Source: Pseudomonadales bacterium
Lineage (GTDB): Bacteria > Pseudomonadota > Gammaproteobacteria > Pseudomonadales > Pseudohongiellaceae
DNA length: 64,000 nucleotides
Assembly: GCA_012103535.1 (NCBI GenBank)
Contig: WLWQ01000003.1
Span: 124,001 to 188,000, forward strand
Direction of reading: 5' to 3'
The notes below the pieces were generated by a model. That model worked only from the letters and a program-made list of their open reading frames with translations. It had not been told where the DNA came from and did no database searches. Shown piece after piece: positions 52,782 to 61,982 of this stretch (its first letter is position 1; the number at the start of each line of letters is the position of its first letter). Made by a program: the position numbers and the translations under genes.

Positions 52782-54374
52782 TTACACTAAATTAGAGTCA
52801 CGCCCTTTCCAAAAAGGTTTACGCAATTCAGTTTTTAGAATCTTATTAATAGGAGAAAGTGGCATCGGTTCTTCCCTAAAGGAGACGCTTACGGGACATT
52901 TGTAGCTGGCGATCTGTTGCTTACAGAATTGAATAAGTTCTTGTTCCGATAACTGCGTGCCATCTTTGAGTAAAACAACCGCGTGAACAGCCTCTCCCCA
53001 AGTTTCATGAGGTATGCCAATTACCGCGCATTGATGAATTGCTGGATGATCTTCTAAAACATTTTCTACTTCGATGGGATAAATATTTTCACCACCACTG
53101 ACGATCATATCTTTCACACGACCTTCGAGAAATAGGAATCCTTCTTCATCGAGATATCCAGCATCACCGGTGTGATACCAGCCATCTTTCAACGCCTCCG
53201 CTGTTTGTTCCTGCAGATGCCAATATCCCGTCATGATATTTTCGCCTCGCGCCAGAATCTGTCCGACTGAATTTGGTGGCAGTTCATTATCATTTTCGTC
53301 AGCAATGATTAAATCTACGTGCTTAACCGCACGACCGACTGATCCCAGTTTATTAGAATTTGGCCCCTCTAATACGTGATACATCGAATCAAGACTGGTA
53401 AGAATGGGGGATGCTTCCGTCATTCCATAGGTCTGAAAAAATTCAACATAGGGAAATGCAGTTACGATTCGACTTAAGAGTGCGATTGACAAGGGAGCCG
53501 CACCGGAGGCCAACATTTTCAGTGAAGACAAATCGTAACTGCCAAGTTCTGGGTGATCGAGAATCATCTGATACATCGTTGGCACCAGGGTTGCTGAATT
53601 GACTTGATACTTCTCCACGTTCTTCATCAATTCAACGACATCAAATTTTGGCAGTATGACGGCATGACCACCCAGAGCCGTACTACTAAATACCCTGGAT
53701 CCAGCTGCGAGATGGAACAAAGGCCCGATGACTAAAAATACCCAATGCTGTTGCATGCGGTAAAGAGGGATTGAGCATTCGGTATTGCTCTTGAAATTGA
53801 AGTGACTGAGCATCACTCCTTTAGAGCGCCCGGTTGTACCGCCGGTATAAAAAATAATTACGATTTCTTCATCTGAGCTTGGAGTCAATTCGGCATAGGA
53901 TTTATTGGCTATGATGTCATTTACCGATTGTTCGTAAGACACCATTCCTTCCGGTATATCACTTGCTCCACAGGAAACGATACTGCTTACGCTAGGACAA
54001 CTCGCAACTATTTGTTGGGCCTGTTCGAGATAATTTTGATCGACGATTAGTACTGTTGGTGTGCAATCCTGCACACACTCGATCATCTCCCGCACAGCGA
54101 GACGATAGTTGACCGGCACCATGGTCGCACCTGCCAGTGCCGGCGACCAATAGGATTCGAAGCAAACGTTTGAATTCAATCCAAGGAAGGCAACTCGGTC
54201 GCCGGGTTTCACGCCAAGCTGTTTCAATAGAGTCGCTGCGGCTACACAGCGATTTTTCGTTTCCAACCAGTTCTGGGTTTTGCCAAGAAAACTGATCGCT
54301 GGCTTGTCCGGCCACTTTTCCGCCGCACTAAAAAGCAGGTCGGTAATCCGCGTCGGTTTGTTTTCTGCTTCCAT
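52782..54374 (-). CDS. acyl-CoA synthetase (AMP-forming)
   Basis: 530 residues of the ANL superfamily. The P-loop-like IIFYTGGTTGRSKGVMLSH, FFQTYGMTEASP and GWYHTGDAGYLDEEGFLFLEGRVKD are all present; the C-terminal catalytic Lys is in SPINKILKTELR. It activates a carboxylic acid to its CoA ester. As the last gene of the eight-gene minus-strand operon it probably activates that pathway's starting acid. Confidence 0.92.
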   Translation of the reverse strand: MEAENKPTRITDLLFSAAEKWPDKPAISFLGKTQNWLETKNRCVAAATLLKQLGVKPGDRVAFLGLNSNVCFESYWSPALAGATMVPVNYRLAVREMIECVQDCTPTVLIVDQNYLEQAQQIVASCPSVSSIVSCGASDIPEGMVSYEQSVNDIIANKSYAELTPSSDEEIVIIFYTGGTTGRSKGVMLSHFNFKSNTECSIPLYRMQQHWVFLVIGPLFHLAAGSRVFSSTALGGHAVILPKFDVVELMKNVEKYQVNSATLVPTMYQMILDHPELGSYDLSSLKMLASGAAPLSIALLSRIVTAFPYVEFFQTYGMTEASPILTSLDSMYHVLEGPNSNKLGSVGRAVKHVDLIIADENDNELPPNSVGQILARGENIMTGYWHLQEQTAEALKDGWYHTGDAGYLDEEGFLFLEGRVKDMIVSGGENIYPIEVENVLEDHPAIHQCAVIGIPHETWGEAVHAVVLLKDGTQLSEQELIQFCKQQIASYKCPVSVSFREEPMPLSPINKILKTELRKPFWKGRDSNLV

Positions 54375-54387
54375 ATGCTACGACTTC

Positions 54388-55605
54388 CTAATTTCCTGAA
54401 ACTCCAGCAATGACTTTTTCATCATGCAGTTTGCCTATCTGGCTGCTGTCCATGCCGAGAATCTCGGAGAGTACCTCATCGGTATGTTGTCCTAGCTGTG
54501 GCGCGGGTTTTGGTGGCACAGTCTCCAAACCTGAAAATTGCATGGCTTGTGAAGGAACTAAGTAAGAACCGATGCCAGGTTGTTCAATGCGGGAGAACAA
54601 TGGATTGGCTTCTGAACAATCCTCATCGTTGCTGACTAACTCTTCGATTGATTGATAAGGTCCCCAACAGACTTTGGCATCATCTAGCGCCTGTTTCACA
54701 TCGAGAAAATATTTGTCGGCAAACCAGGGTGCGAAAAGATCGCGCAGGCGTTCTCTCGCCTTAAAGCGATCCCCTTCCTGGGAGAAATCCAGATTGAGAT
54801 CTTGCTCCAGGGCAATAACCTGCAATTCGGTATCGGTCACTTTTACTATTGCATCCCATTGATTGGGACTTACTCCTACTATCATGACGCGACGCCCGTC
54901 TTTGCAGACAAAATCATGGCCGAAAGTACCAAAGATGTGATTGCCCATTGGTTGGCGCGCTTCCTGGTTGATTTCAGCTTCAGCGAAATAACCAAGGTGT
55001 CCCATAGTCGCCAAGGCAACATCGGCCAGGGCAAGTCTTACGAATTGACCTTCGCCGGTAAGTCGCCTATGTCTTTCCGCTGCTAGCAGGGCGATGGCGA
55101 TTTGCTGTCCAGCTAGTACATCCCAAGCAGGAAAGGGATTGTTAACTGGCGTTTCTCCATCGCCACTAAGAAAAGGCAATCCAATTTTGCTGTTAACTGT
55201 GTAATCCAGTGCACTGCCACCATGACGGTCGCCAACGAGATTTACATAGATAAGATCACTGCGACGCTGACGTAATGATTCATCTGCTAACCAGCCTTTG
55301 GCAGGGAAGTTCGTGACAAAGAGTCCATGGTCTTCGCCGGGGGCAGTAATAAGTTCCTGAATAAGTTCTCGACCAGCCTCGTTGCGAAAGTTTACAGCGA
55401 TAGAGCGTTTGCCTTTGTTCAGGCTGTGCCAATAAAGACTTTTACCTTCTTCGGTGACAGGCCAGCGTCGGTAATCGATGCCACCACCGATCTGGTCGAA
55501 GCGAATGACATCGGCACCGAGTTGGGCCAGGGTCATGCCACCGGAGGGCGCCGCGATAAACGCACTGCCCTCAACTACTCGTAAGCCTTTGAGAATTTCT
55601 TGCAC
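54388..55605 (-). CDS. CaiB/BaiF CoA-transferase family protein
   Basis: 405 residues, class III CoA-transferase fold. LKGLRVVEGSAFIAAPSGGMTLAQLGADVIRFD (residues 5-37, key parts given) and LNKGKRSIAVNF mark the family; the catalytic Asp is probably in SALDYTVNSKIG. Members of this subgroup include 2-methylacyl-CoA racemases. Placed between a MaoC hydratase and the acyl-CoA ligase, it may epimerise a 2-methyl-branched CoA ester or exchange CoA. Confidence 0.9.
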   Translation of the reverse strand: MQEILKGLRVVEGSAFIAAPSGGMTLAQLGADVIRFDQIGGGIDYRRWPVTEEGKSLYWHSLNKGKRSIAVNFRNEAGRELIQELITAPGEDHGLFVTNFPAKGWLADESLRQRRSDLIYVNLVGDRHGGSALDYTVNSKIGLPFLSGDGETPVNNPFPAWDVLAGQQIAIALLAAERHRRLTGEGQFVRLALADVALATMGHLGYFAEAEINQEARQPMGNHIFGTFGHDFVCKDGRRVMIVGVSPNQWDAIVKVTDTELQVIALEQDLNLDFSQEGDRFKARERLRDLFAPWFADKYFLDVKQALDDAKVCWGPYQSIEELVSNDEDCSEANPLFSRIEQPGIGSYLVPSQAMQFSGLETVPPKPAPQLGQHTDEVLSEILGMDSSQIGKLHDEKVIAGVSGN

Positions 55606-55620
55606 CGGTTACTCCAGTTG

Positions 55621-56481
55621 TTAGTCGATCAGCAAGTAACCATTATTGATAACGATCTTGTCCTGCTCCAGGGATTTACAACGAAATGCGATTTCATTGC
55701 CATTTTTCCAGATCTCGGTGCGAATGGTTTCGCCTGGATAAACCGGAGCGGAGAAGCGTAATCGCATGCGCTTAAAACGACCAGGATCGTAGTCGCAGCA
55801 GGTTTTTACTAAAGCATGGGTCATGACACCAAAGGTGCAAAGGCCATGGAGTATGGGTGCTTCAAATCCCACACTGCGAGCGACGCTAGGGGATGCATGC
55901 AAGGGATTGTAATCTCCTGACAAACGATAAATCAGCGCCTGCTGTGGCAGTGTTGGTAGATCACAGATTTCATCAGGATTGCTGGTGGGAACGACGTCTG
56001 GTTTCGGCGCAGAAGATTTTCTGTCTCCGCCATATCCACCATTACCGCGAGCCAGGATGGTTGTCACTAACGTGCAAATATCATTTCCGGTTTCGACATC
56101 TTTAACAACGCGATCGGAAATAATTAATGCACCAAATTTTTCACCTTTGTCTGCCACTTCGGTAATACGCGTGGTCGCTTCTACAGTTCCTGAGGATGGA
56201 ATCGGATTATGGAAAATTATTTCCTGACCGGCGTGTAAAACCTTTGCCCAGTCAATATCCATGTCTTCTTCTTTCGCCCAAAAACCCGGATGAGCCATGA
56301 TCACGGATTGACTCGGTAAAACTTTCAGGCCGTCTTCATAAACATAGCGCAGACATTCTTCATCCAACGGATCCAATCCCATGCCGACACCCAGCGCATA
56401 AAGAATACAATCCTTTTCGGTATAGGTTTGGCGAATTGTTTCGAATTCGCGATTTAGTAAATACTCGGGATTAAAAGACAT
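55621..56481 (-). CDS. MaoC-like (R)-specific enoyl-CoA hydratase, double hot-dog
   Basis: 286 residues with two hot-dog halves, like hydratase 2 of the peroxisomal multifunctional enzyme. The C-terminal half carries the catalytic motif DYNPLHASPSVARSVGFEAPILHG with Asp and His. The N-terminal half begins YTEKDCILYALGVG. It adds water to trans-2-enoyl-CoA. The SDR gene is 21 bases upstream, the partner domain of the eukaryotic enzyme. Confidence 0.93.
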   Translation of the reverse strand: MSFNPEYLLNREFETIRQTYTEKDCILYALGVGMGLDPLDEECLRYVYEDGLKVLPSQSVIMAHPGFWAKEEDMDIDWAKVLHAGQEIIFHNPIPSSGTVEATTRITEVADKGEKFGALIISDRVVKDVETGNDICTLVTTILARGNGGYGGDRKSSAPKPDVVPTSNPDEICDLPTLPQQALIYRLSGDYNPLHASPSVARSVGFEAPILHGLCTFGVMTHALVKTCCDYDPGRFKRMRLRFSAPVYPGETIRTEIWKNGNEIAFRCKSLEQDKIVINNGYLLID

Positions 56482-56502
56482 AATTTTTTCTTTTAGTTTT
56501 AT

Positions 56503-57420
56503 TTACATTGGGTCCCAGCTAAACACATCACCCGACCTCTCCAATGGAAAGAAATCTGCCTTGAATGCTGGTATCACTCGATCTAACACTGAATCTGGCG
56601 TCCAACCTTCGGTGGTGTGGGCGAAACGAATTGGACGAGTATGGTTAAACAAAAATATTTCATTGTTACGTACGCCGAAGATTTGTCCGGATACATCGCT
56701 TGCTGCGTCACTACATAAAGCAACCGCTAGAGGTGCGATCTTATCGGGAGTCATTTGTTGAATTTTCTCGACGCGCGCTTTTTCTTCTTCTGTGTTGGTA
56801 GGAATTGTGCCGATTAGACGACTCCAGGCAAATGGCGCACTACAGTTTGACCGAACTCGAAAACGACCCATATCCAGGGCCATTGATTTCGACAGTCCTA
56901 CGATGCCAAGTTTAGCGGCGGCATAGTTTGCCTGACCGAAATTGCCAATGAGGCCAGAGGTGGATGTCATGTTGACGAAACAGCCGCTGGTCTGGGCGCG
57001 GAAGTGTGTGGCCGCCGCTCTACTTACATTGAATGTTCCTTTTAGATGGACATTTATCACCGAATCAAAATCTTCTTCGGTCATCTTGTGAAATATCGCA
57101 TCCCGCAAATTACCCGCATTGTTGACTACGCAGTCGATGCGACCGAAAGTTGTCACCGCCATATCTACGATGCTATGGGCTTCGTCCCAATCGGTGACGC
57201 TGGCATAGGAAGCAACCGCTTCTCCACCTGCCGCTTTAATTTCATTCACTACTTCATCTGCTGGGCTGGCATCTGCACCGGAGCCATCTTCCGCTCCACC
57301 TAAATCATTAACCACAACTTTGGCACCGTTAGCGGCTGCCAACATGGCAATTCCGCGACCGATACCTCTACCGGCACCGGTAACGATGACGACTTTGTCT
57401 TGTAATAGTGGAGCACTCAT
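56503..57420 (-). CDS. SDR 3-hydroxyacyl-CoA dehydrogenase, HSD17B4-like
   Basis: 305 residues. Cofactor motif TGAGRGIGRGIA, NNAG, catalytic Ser in MTSTSG, and Tyr-x3-Lys in YAAAKLG. The insert GGAEDGSGADASPADEVVNEI is typical of the peroxisomal (HSD17B4) dehydrogenase domain. It oxidises (R)-3-hydroxyacyl-CoA and pairs with the MaoC gene downstream. Confidence 0.92.
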   Translation of the reverse strand: MSAPLLQDKVVIVTGAGRGIGRGIAMLAAANGAKVVVNDLGGAEDGSGADASPADEVVNEIKAAGGEAVASYASVTDWDEAHSIVDMAVTTFGRIDCVVNNAGNLRDAIFHKMTEEDFDSVINVHLKGTFNVSRAAATHFRAQTSGCFVNMTSTSGLIGNFGQANYAAAKLGIVGLSKSMALDMGRFRVRSNCSAPFAWSRLIGTIPTNTEEEKARVEKIQQMTPDKIAPLAVALCSDAASDVSGQIFGVRNNEIFLFNHTRPIRFAHTTEGWTPDSVLDRVIPAFKADFFPLERSGDVFSWDPM

Positions 57421-57538
57421 TGTTCTGCTTCTTCCTTCTTTATATACAACTAATGTTATTTATTATGCCGGGCAGTAAGTTCACGAGCGATTAGATTCCG
57501 CCATATTGCACTTAATCGATCTTAACTAGTCCAGACGG

Positions 57539-59230
57539 TTATGCTTTCTCAATTAGTCCCTTTGCGATTACCTTTAGTGCCAGAACTTCTTCAGATCCTT
57601 CAAATATAGACAGCACTCGAGCATCGACGAAATAGCGAGAAACTGCGCTCTCTTCGGCATAACCCATGCCGCCATGAATCTGTAAGGCCTCACGAGTAAT
57701 CCATTCTGCAGCCCGACAACTAAACAGTTTTACCAGGCTCGCTTCCATCTGACCTTGCCCCTCGTCCATTTGCCGAGCGACAGCATAACTGAATTGGCGG
57801 CAGGCTGTAATAGTTGCAAGCATGCGTGCCAGTTTAATCTGGGTTAACTGAAATTGGCTTAGGGCCTGGTCGAACACTATCCGCTCATTGGCATAGCTTA
57901 CTGCTTTTTCGAAGGCAGCCTGCATTACTCCAGTAGCTCGTGCCGCGGTTTGAATGCGGCCACCGGAGAATCCCGCCATCGTGTAATAAAATCCTTTTCC
58001 TTCGCCTGCTTCTTCACCCACTAAATTCTCCGCCGGAACGAAATAGTCTCCGAAAAAGAGATCGTAGGAATGCATGCCGCGGTATCCCAGGGTTGCGATC
58101 GCTTTACCAGTAAGAGAGCCGCCTGCTTCCTGTTCGTGTTTGAAACTATGACCTGGATATGCGGGTTTTTCTATAAGAAACATACTCAAGCCTTTGTAGC
58201 CCAAGGATGAATCGGGACTAGTGCGAGCAAGTACAACGATCAACTCAGATCTACCGGCAAAGGTACACCAGGTTTTACTGCCATTGAGTAACCAACCGCC
58301 TTCTGTCGGCGTAGCTTTTAACGCAACTGCCGCAACATCGGAACCCGTATTTGGTTCGGTGATAGAAATCGCACAAAGCATTTCACCGGAAGCCAGGCGT
58401 GGTAACCAATGTTGTTGTTGTGCGACCGTTCCGCCTGCCAGTAAGGCTCGTGCTGCGATCTCAGGACGAGTAATCAAACTTCCCGCGGCACCCAGCGAAC
58501 CGCGTGAAAGTTCTTCGGTGACAACAATCATGCCGAGACTATCCGGTTTATCATCTGGCTGAAGGCCACCGAACCGTTCCGGGATGCAAGTGCCGAAACA
58601 ACCCAATTCGGATGCTGGCCTAATAATCTCTTCAGGAATGTCCTTATCTTCTCGATGAATCTCTTCTGCTAGAGGAGCAACCACATCGTTGACAAAGCGG
58701 AAAAAGGTTTCACGGACGAGTTCTTTTTCTTCATTCAGACCTGCAGGCAAACGAAATATCTCACGTTCTGATATTTCTTTTCCTAACTCAGCAAGACTAT
58801 TCGAATCTAGACATTGGCCAAGATCGAAAGCAACATTTTTGTCGTCGGAAAGCTTTAACACATCCTGAGGCGCTAAACCCAAATCGGAATGCCGTGCTAA
58901 AAGTCTTTGGAAAACATTTTGTATAGTTTCCGCAGAAAAAAGAATCGCTGATCGAAGAAGTAATTCTGATTTCTCTTCGCAATCGTTCGAAAAACTAAGA
59001 AAAGATTGAGCGGCAGCCAATTCAGCAGTACAGATCGCTAAGTCATAACTCGCTTGTTGCCATTGATCAAATAGCTCATTATCAATTTTATTATCAGACT
59101 TTAAACATTGAGATTTTATGTGCCGGCAAGAATGGTCCACCAGCTCTTGCAGGTCATCTAATAATTTGGAAATAGTTCCAGGCACGCGGATCTCACCCCC
59201 GGAACTTTCTTTGCGAGGTTGTTCAGACAT
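57539..59230 (-). CDS. acyl-CoA dehydrogenase with a long N-terminal helical extension
   Basis: 563 residues. The first 160 are an all-helical region with several cysteines not found in short-chain enzymes. The core has SITEPNTGSDVAAV, TLGYRGMHSYDLF and HGGMGYAEESAVSRYF; the catalytic Glu is in SIFEGSEEVLAL. It begins 11 bases after the thiolase stop. Substrate unknown; paired with another acyl-CoA dehydrogenase in the operon. Confidence 0.9.
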   Translation of the reverse strand: MSEQPRKESSGGEIRVPGTISKLLDDLQELVDHSCRHIKSQCLKSDNKIDNELFDQWQQASYDLAICTAELAAAQSFLSFSNDCEEKSELLLRSAILFSAETIQNVFQRLLARHSDLGLAPQDVLKLSDDKNVAFDLGQCLDSNSLAELGKEISEREIFRLPAGLNEEKELVRETFFRFVNDVVAPLAEEIHREDKDIPEEIIRPASELGCFGTCIPERFGGLQPDDKPDSLGMIVVTEELSRGSLGAAGSLITRPEIAARALLAGGTVAQQQHWLPRLASGEMLCAISITEPNTGSDVAAVALKATPTEGGWLLNGSKTWCTFAGRSELIVVLARTSPDSSLGYKGLSMFLIEKPAYPGHSFKHEQEAGGSLTGKAIATLGYRGMHSYDLFFGDYFVPAENLVGEEAGEGKGFYYTMAGFSGGRIQTAARATGVMQAAFEKAVSYANERIVFDQALSQFQLTQIKLARMLATITACRQFSYAVARQMDEGQGQMEASLVKLFSCRAAEWITREALQIHGGMGYAEESAVSRYFVDARVLSIFEGSEEVLALKVIAKGLIEKA

Positions 59231-59241
59231 TATTTAGTGGT

Positions 59242-60441
59242 TTAGTTGTAAGGGCCTAAGATTGAGATCGAACAAATATTCTGGTGAGGAAAACCACCCA
59301 GGTTGTGATTGAGTCCCATCTTCGGGTTGTCCAGTTGTCTGGCTTCAGCGCGACCGTTTAATTGCAGATAGTTCTCATAAATCATGCGCAAACCCGATGC
59401 GCCGATAGGGTGACCAAAACATTTTAGACCACCGTCAATCTGACAGGGTGTTTTTCCATCTGAATCGAAGTTGCCATCCAAAACAGCGTTCACGCCCTTG
59501 CCTTCTTCTGCAAGTTGCAGGTCTTCCATGGTGACTAGTTCGGTGATGGAGAAACAATCATGCACTTCGGTCATGGTGATTTCTTCTGTCGGCTTGCGAA
59601 TACCGGCTTCATCGTAAGCACGCTGAGACGCGATGCGAGTTGTTTTCAAATAGGAGCCGTCCCAGCTGTCATGACTGGATTCGGTTCCATTAGACACTGC
59701 TAGTTGTAGAGCCTTTACAGAGATTAAATTTTCTTTGCCAAGACTCTTCGCGATTTCCGGTGTGGTTACAATTGCACAGGCAGAACCATCACTCACACCG
59801 CAGCAATCGTAAAGCCCAATAGGCTCCGCAATATACGGCGCGTTCACGGCCTGGTCTTCGGTAATTTCTCTCTGTAAATGTGCCTTCGGATTTTTTGTTC
59901 CATTGGCATGGCTTTTTACCGACACATGAGCCATCGCACGTTTTAGATCATCTTGATTTAGTTTGTGCTTGGCACGATAGCCCGAGGCGAGTTGGGCAAA
60001 GGCGCCTGGAGCCGACAGGTTTGGCCAGTACATATCATTTTCCAAACCTCGTGTGCGTTGGGGTAATCCCCCGTAGCCAGTGTCTTTCAATTTTTCGACA
60101 CCCAATGCGAGAGCAATATCGCAGGCACCGGAAGCAACTGCATAAACTGCTCCGCGAAACGCTTCCGTTCCGGTTGCACACATATTTTCAACTTTAGTCA
60201 CAGGGATGTAGTTAAGACGCAATGCGATGGCGAGGGGCATGGCGCTGGAGCCAACGTTAAATGCATCAATGCCTGCACCAAACCAGGCGGCTTCGATCTG
60301 TTCCCGCTCGATGCCTGCATCTCCGATGCATTCTTCAAAGGCTTCAACCATAAGGTCGGAAGGACTGGAATCCCAGCGTTCACCGAACTTGCTGCATCCC
60401 ATTCCTAAAATGACTACTTTGTCTTTAATTCCTGACGCCAT
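59242..60441 (-). CDS. SCP-x/lipid-transfer-type thiolase
   Basis: 399 residues from the ATG at 60441, before MASGIKDK; an upstream frame adds 23 unlikely residues. The nucleophilic Cys88 is in ENMCATGTEAF and the catalytic His in CFGHPIGASGL. The second Cys motif of degradative thiolases (C-x-G-G-G-x-G) is replaced by HNLGGFP, as in SCP2-thiolases of steroid and branched-chain oxidation. The neighbour upstream is an HMG-CoA-synthase-like/DUF35 fusion. Confidence 0.9.
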   Translation of the reverse strand: MASGIKDKVVILGMGCSKFGERWDSSPSDLMVEAFEECIGDAGIEREQIEAAWFGAGIDAFNVGSSAMPLAIALRLNYIPVTKVENMCATGTEAFRGAVYAVASGACDIALALGVEKLKDTGYGGLPQRTRGLENDMYWPNLSAPGAFAQLASGYRAKHKLNQDDLKRAMAHVSVKSHANGTKNPKAHLQREITEDQAVNAPYIAEPIGLYDCCGVSDGSACAIVTTPEIAKSLGKENLISVKALQLAVSNGTESSHDSWDGSYLKTTRIASQRAYDEAGIRKPTEEITMTEVHDCFSITELVTMEDLQLAEEGKGVNAVLDGNFDSDGKTPCQIDGGLKCFGHPIGASGLRMIYENYLQLNGRAEARQLDNPKMGLNHNLGGFPHQNICSISILGPYN

Positions 60442-60499
60442 TGTTAAGTTCTCTCTATAGGTCGAATTTCTTCTATATATACACCGATTATTCGCACAG

Positions 60500-61939
60500 C
60501 TACTGCTCAATCACCGCTTTCCAAAAATACTTTCTGAAGCCTCGCGCTGGATCGAATTGCCTGATTCTAAAATGCACAGAAACCTTTGATCCTGAATCGA
60601 TAGTTCCTTCCTCTACTTCGGTAAAGTCCATCATTATCTTACCGCCGCCATCAAACTGTACCATGCCAAAATACGCGGGTGGACTCCAGTCAAAAGTTAG
60701 TCTGTCTGCTGTCCAGGTGGCCACCGTACCCTGCTTATCTGAGAAGGCATAGGCATCCTGGCTATCCAGTGCATTGCAGTCAGGATTTACACAATACTTC
60801 TCGCGGGGAATTTGCACGGTTCCACATTCGCGGCATTTGCCACCAACGAATCCTGTTAACAAATCTTTTCTGCGGTTGTATCCAGAGAGATAAGTTTGTT
60901 TGTCGGCTTCGCCTCTTTTGCCAATATCCCGCTCCACCAAATTATTAAAACTCAGGAACTTGTTGTAGTTTGTTTCTTCGCGACGACTGTCGATAGCAGC
61001 ACTAACTCCAACAGCCGGCTTGTAAGTGCTGACTGCATCAGTTGCTTTAAGTAAAACAGCATCGCAACCCTGCCCAAATCCAGTTAAGAGAATATGGTCA
61101 CCTGGAGCGGCATTCTCCAACGCCTTGGCGAGTAGCAAGATCGGTTGAGCCACACCGGCTACGCCAACTTGCGCTATCTGATTATCGACTACAGCTTCGG
61201 CTTTGATACCGAGTTTCTTTGCTATCGCTCCGGGATTTCGAGCTTGATCCGTTGGAATAACAAAGTGCTGAATATCTTCTGCGTTAAGTGAAGCCGCTTC
61301 AAGTAACTTATCCACTACAGTGGGTACACTTTTCATGAACCCTTCATCGCGAATCCAACGTTCTTCCCAATCATAATCAAAACTTGCGTCTTCACCGCGA
61401 TAGTGATCGACGAAATCTACAGCGATTGTTTCGATGCCTATGCATTCTGCGATCACGTTTTCAGATCCGACCAACACTGCGGCCGCAGCGTCTCCCCACT
61501 GCATCTCGGCTCTTGATCCAGCCTTGCTTCTTCTGTGTTCGGAAGCCACCAGCATGGCACTCCCCTCACAATCAGACTCCAACAAAGAAATTAGTGCAGA
61601 AGTACCCGCACGCTGCGAAGCGCCAATATCCATCGTGCGAATCTGATTATCTAGATTGAGTGCTTCACTAACCACTACGGAATTTTGACGATCGAGAAAC
61701 GGAAAGGTGGTGGAGGCCAGATAAAGTGAATGCAGAGAAACATCAGATTTTGATACCAGGCAATTATTTCCGGCTTCTACTGCCATGGTAATTACGTCTT
61801 CGTCCCAGTTGCAGATTGCTCTTTCGCCTTTGCTCAATGATTTCAAGCTGGCATCGAACCAGGAATTTGCTTCTGCAATTGCTTGTTTATTGAGTCGGCC
61901 GCGGGGAATGTACGCACCGTAGGCGGTAATACCACTCAT
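60500..61939 (-). CDS. HMG-CoA-synthase-like domain fused to a DUF35 OB-fold domain
   Basis: 479 residues from the ATG at 61939 (MSGITAYG); an upstream frame adds 20 basic residues and is less likely. Residues 1-330 have the thiolase-like HMG-CoA synthase fold (YGAYIPRGRLNK, CNWDEDVITMAVEA, GDAAAAVLVG). The nucleophile segment reads DIGASQRAGTSAL: Gln109 sits where HMG-CoA synthase has Cys. The last 120 residues are a DUF35-type zinc ribbon (CRECG then CVNPDC) and OB fold. In archaea, thiolase, HMG-CoA synthase and DUF35 form a complex; here two are fused and the thiolase is adjacent. Confidence 0.88.
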   Translation of the reverse strand: MSGITAYGAYIPRGRLNKQAIAEANSWFDASLKSLSKGERAICNWDEDVITMAVEAGNNCLVSKSDVSLHSLYLASTTFPFLDRQNSVVVSEALNLDNQIRTMDIGASQRAGTSALISLLESDCEGSAMLVASEHRRSKAGSRAEMQWGDAAAAVLVGSENVIAECIGIETIAVDFVDHYRGEDASFDYDWEERWIRDEGFMKSVPTVVDKLLEAASLNAEDIQHFVIPTDQARNPGAIAKKLGIKAEAVVDNQIAQVGVAGVAQPILLLAKALENAAPGDHILLTGFGQGCDAVLLKATDAVSTYKPAVGVSAAIDSRREETNYNKFLSFNNLVERDIGKRGEADKQTYLSGYNRRKDLLTGFVGGKCRECGTVQIPREKYCVNPDCNALDSQDAYAFSDKQGTVATWTADRLTFDWSPPAYFGMVQFDGGGKIMMDFTEVEEGTIDSGSKVSVHFRIRQFDPARGFRKYFWKAVIEQ

Positions 61940-61982
61940 ATCCTTCTTCCTTTTTTCTTTTCTCTTATATCTACTCTGACTT

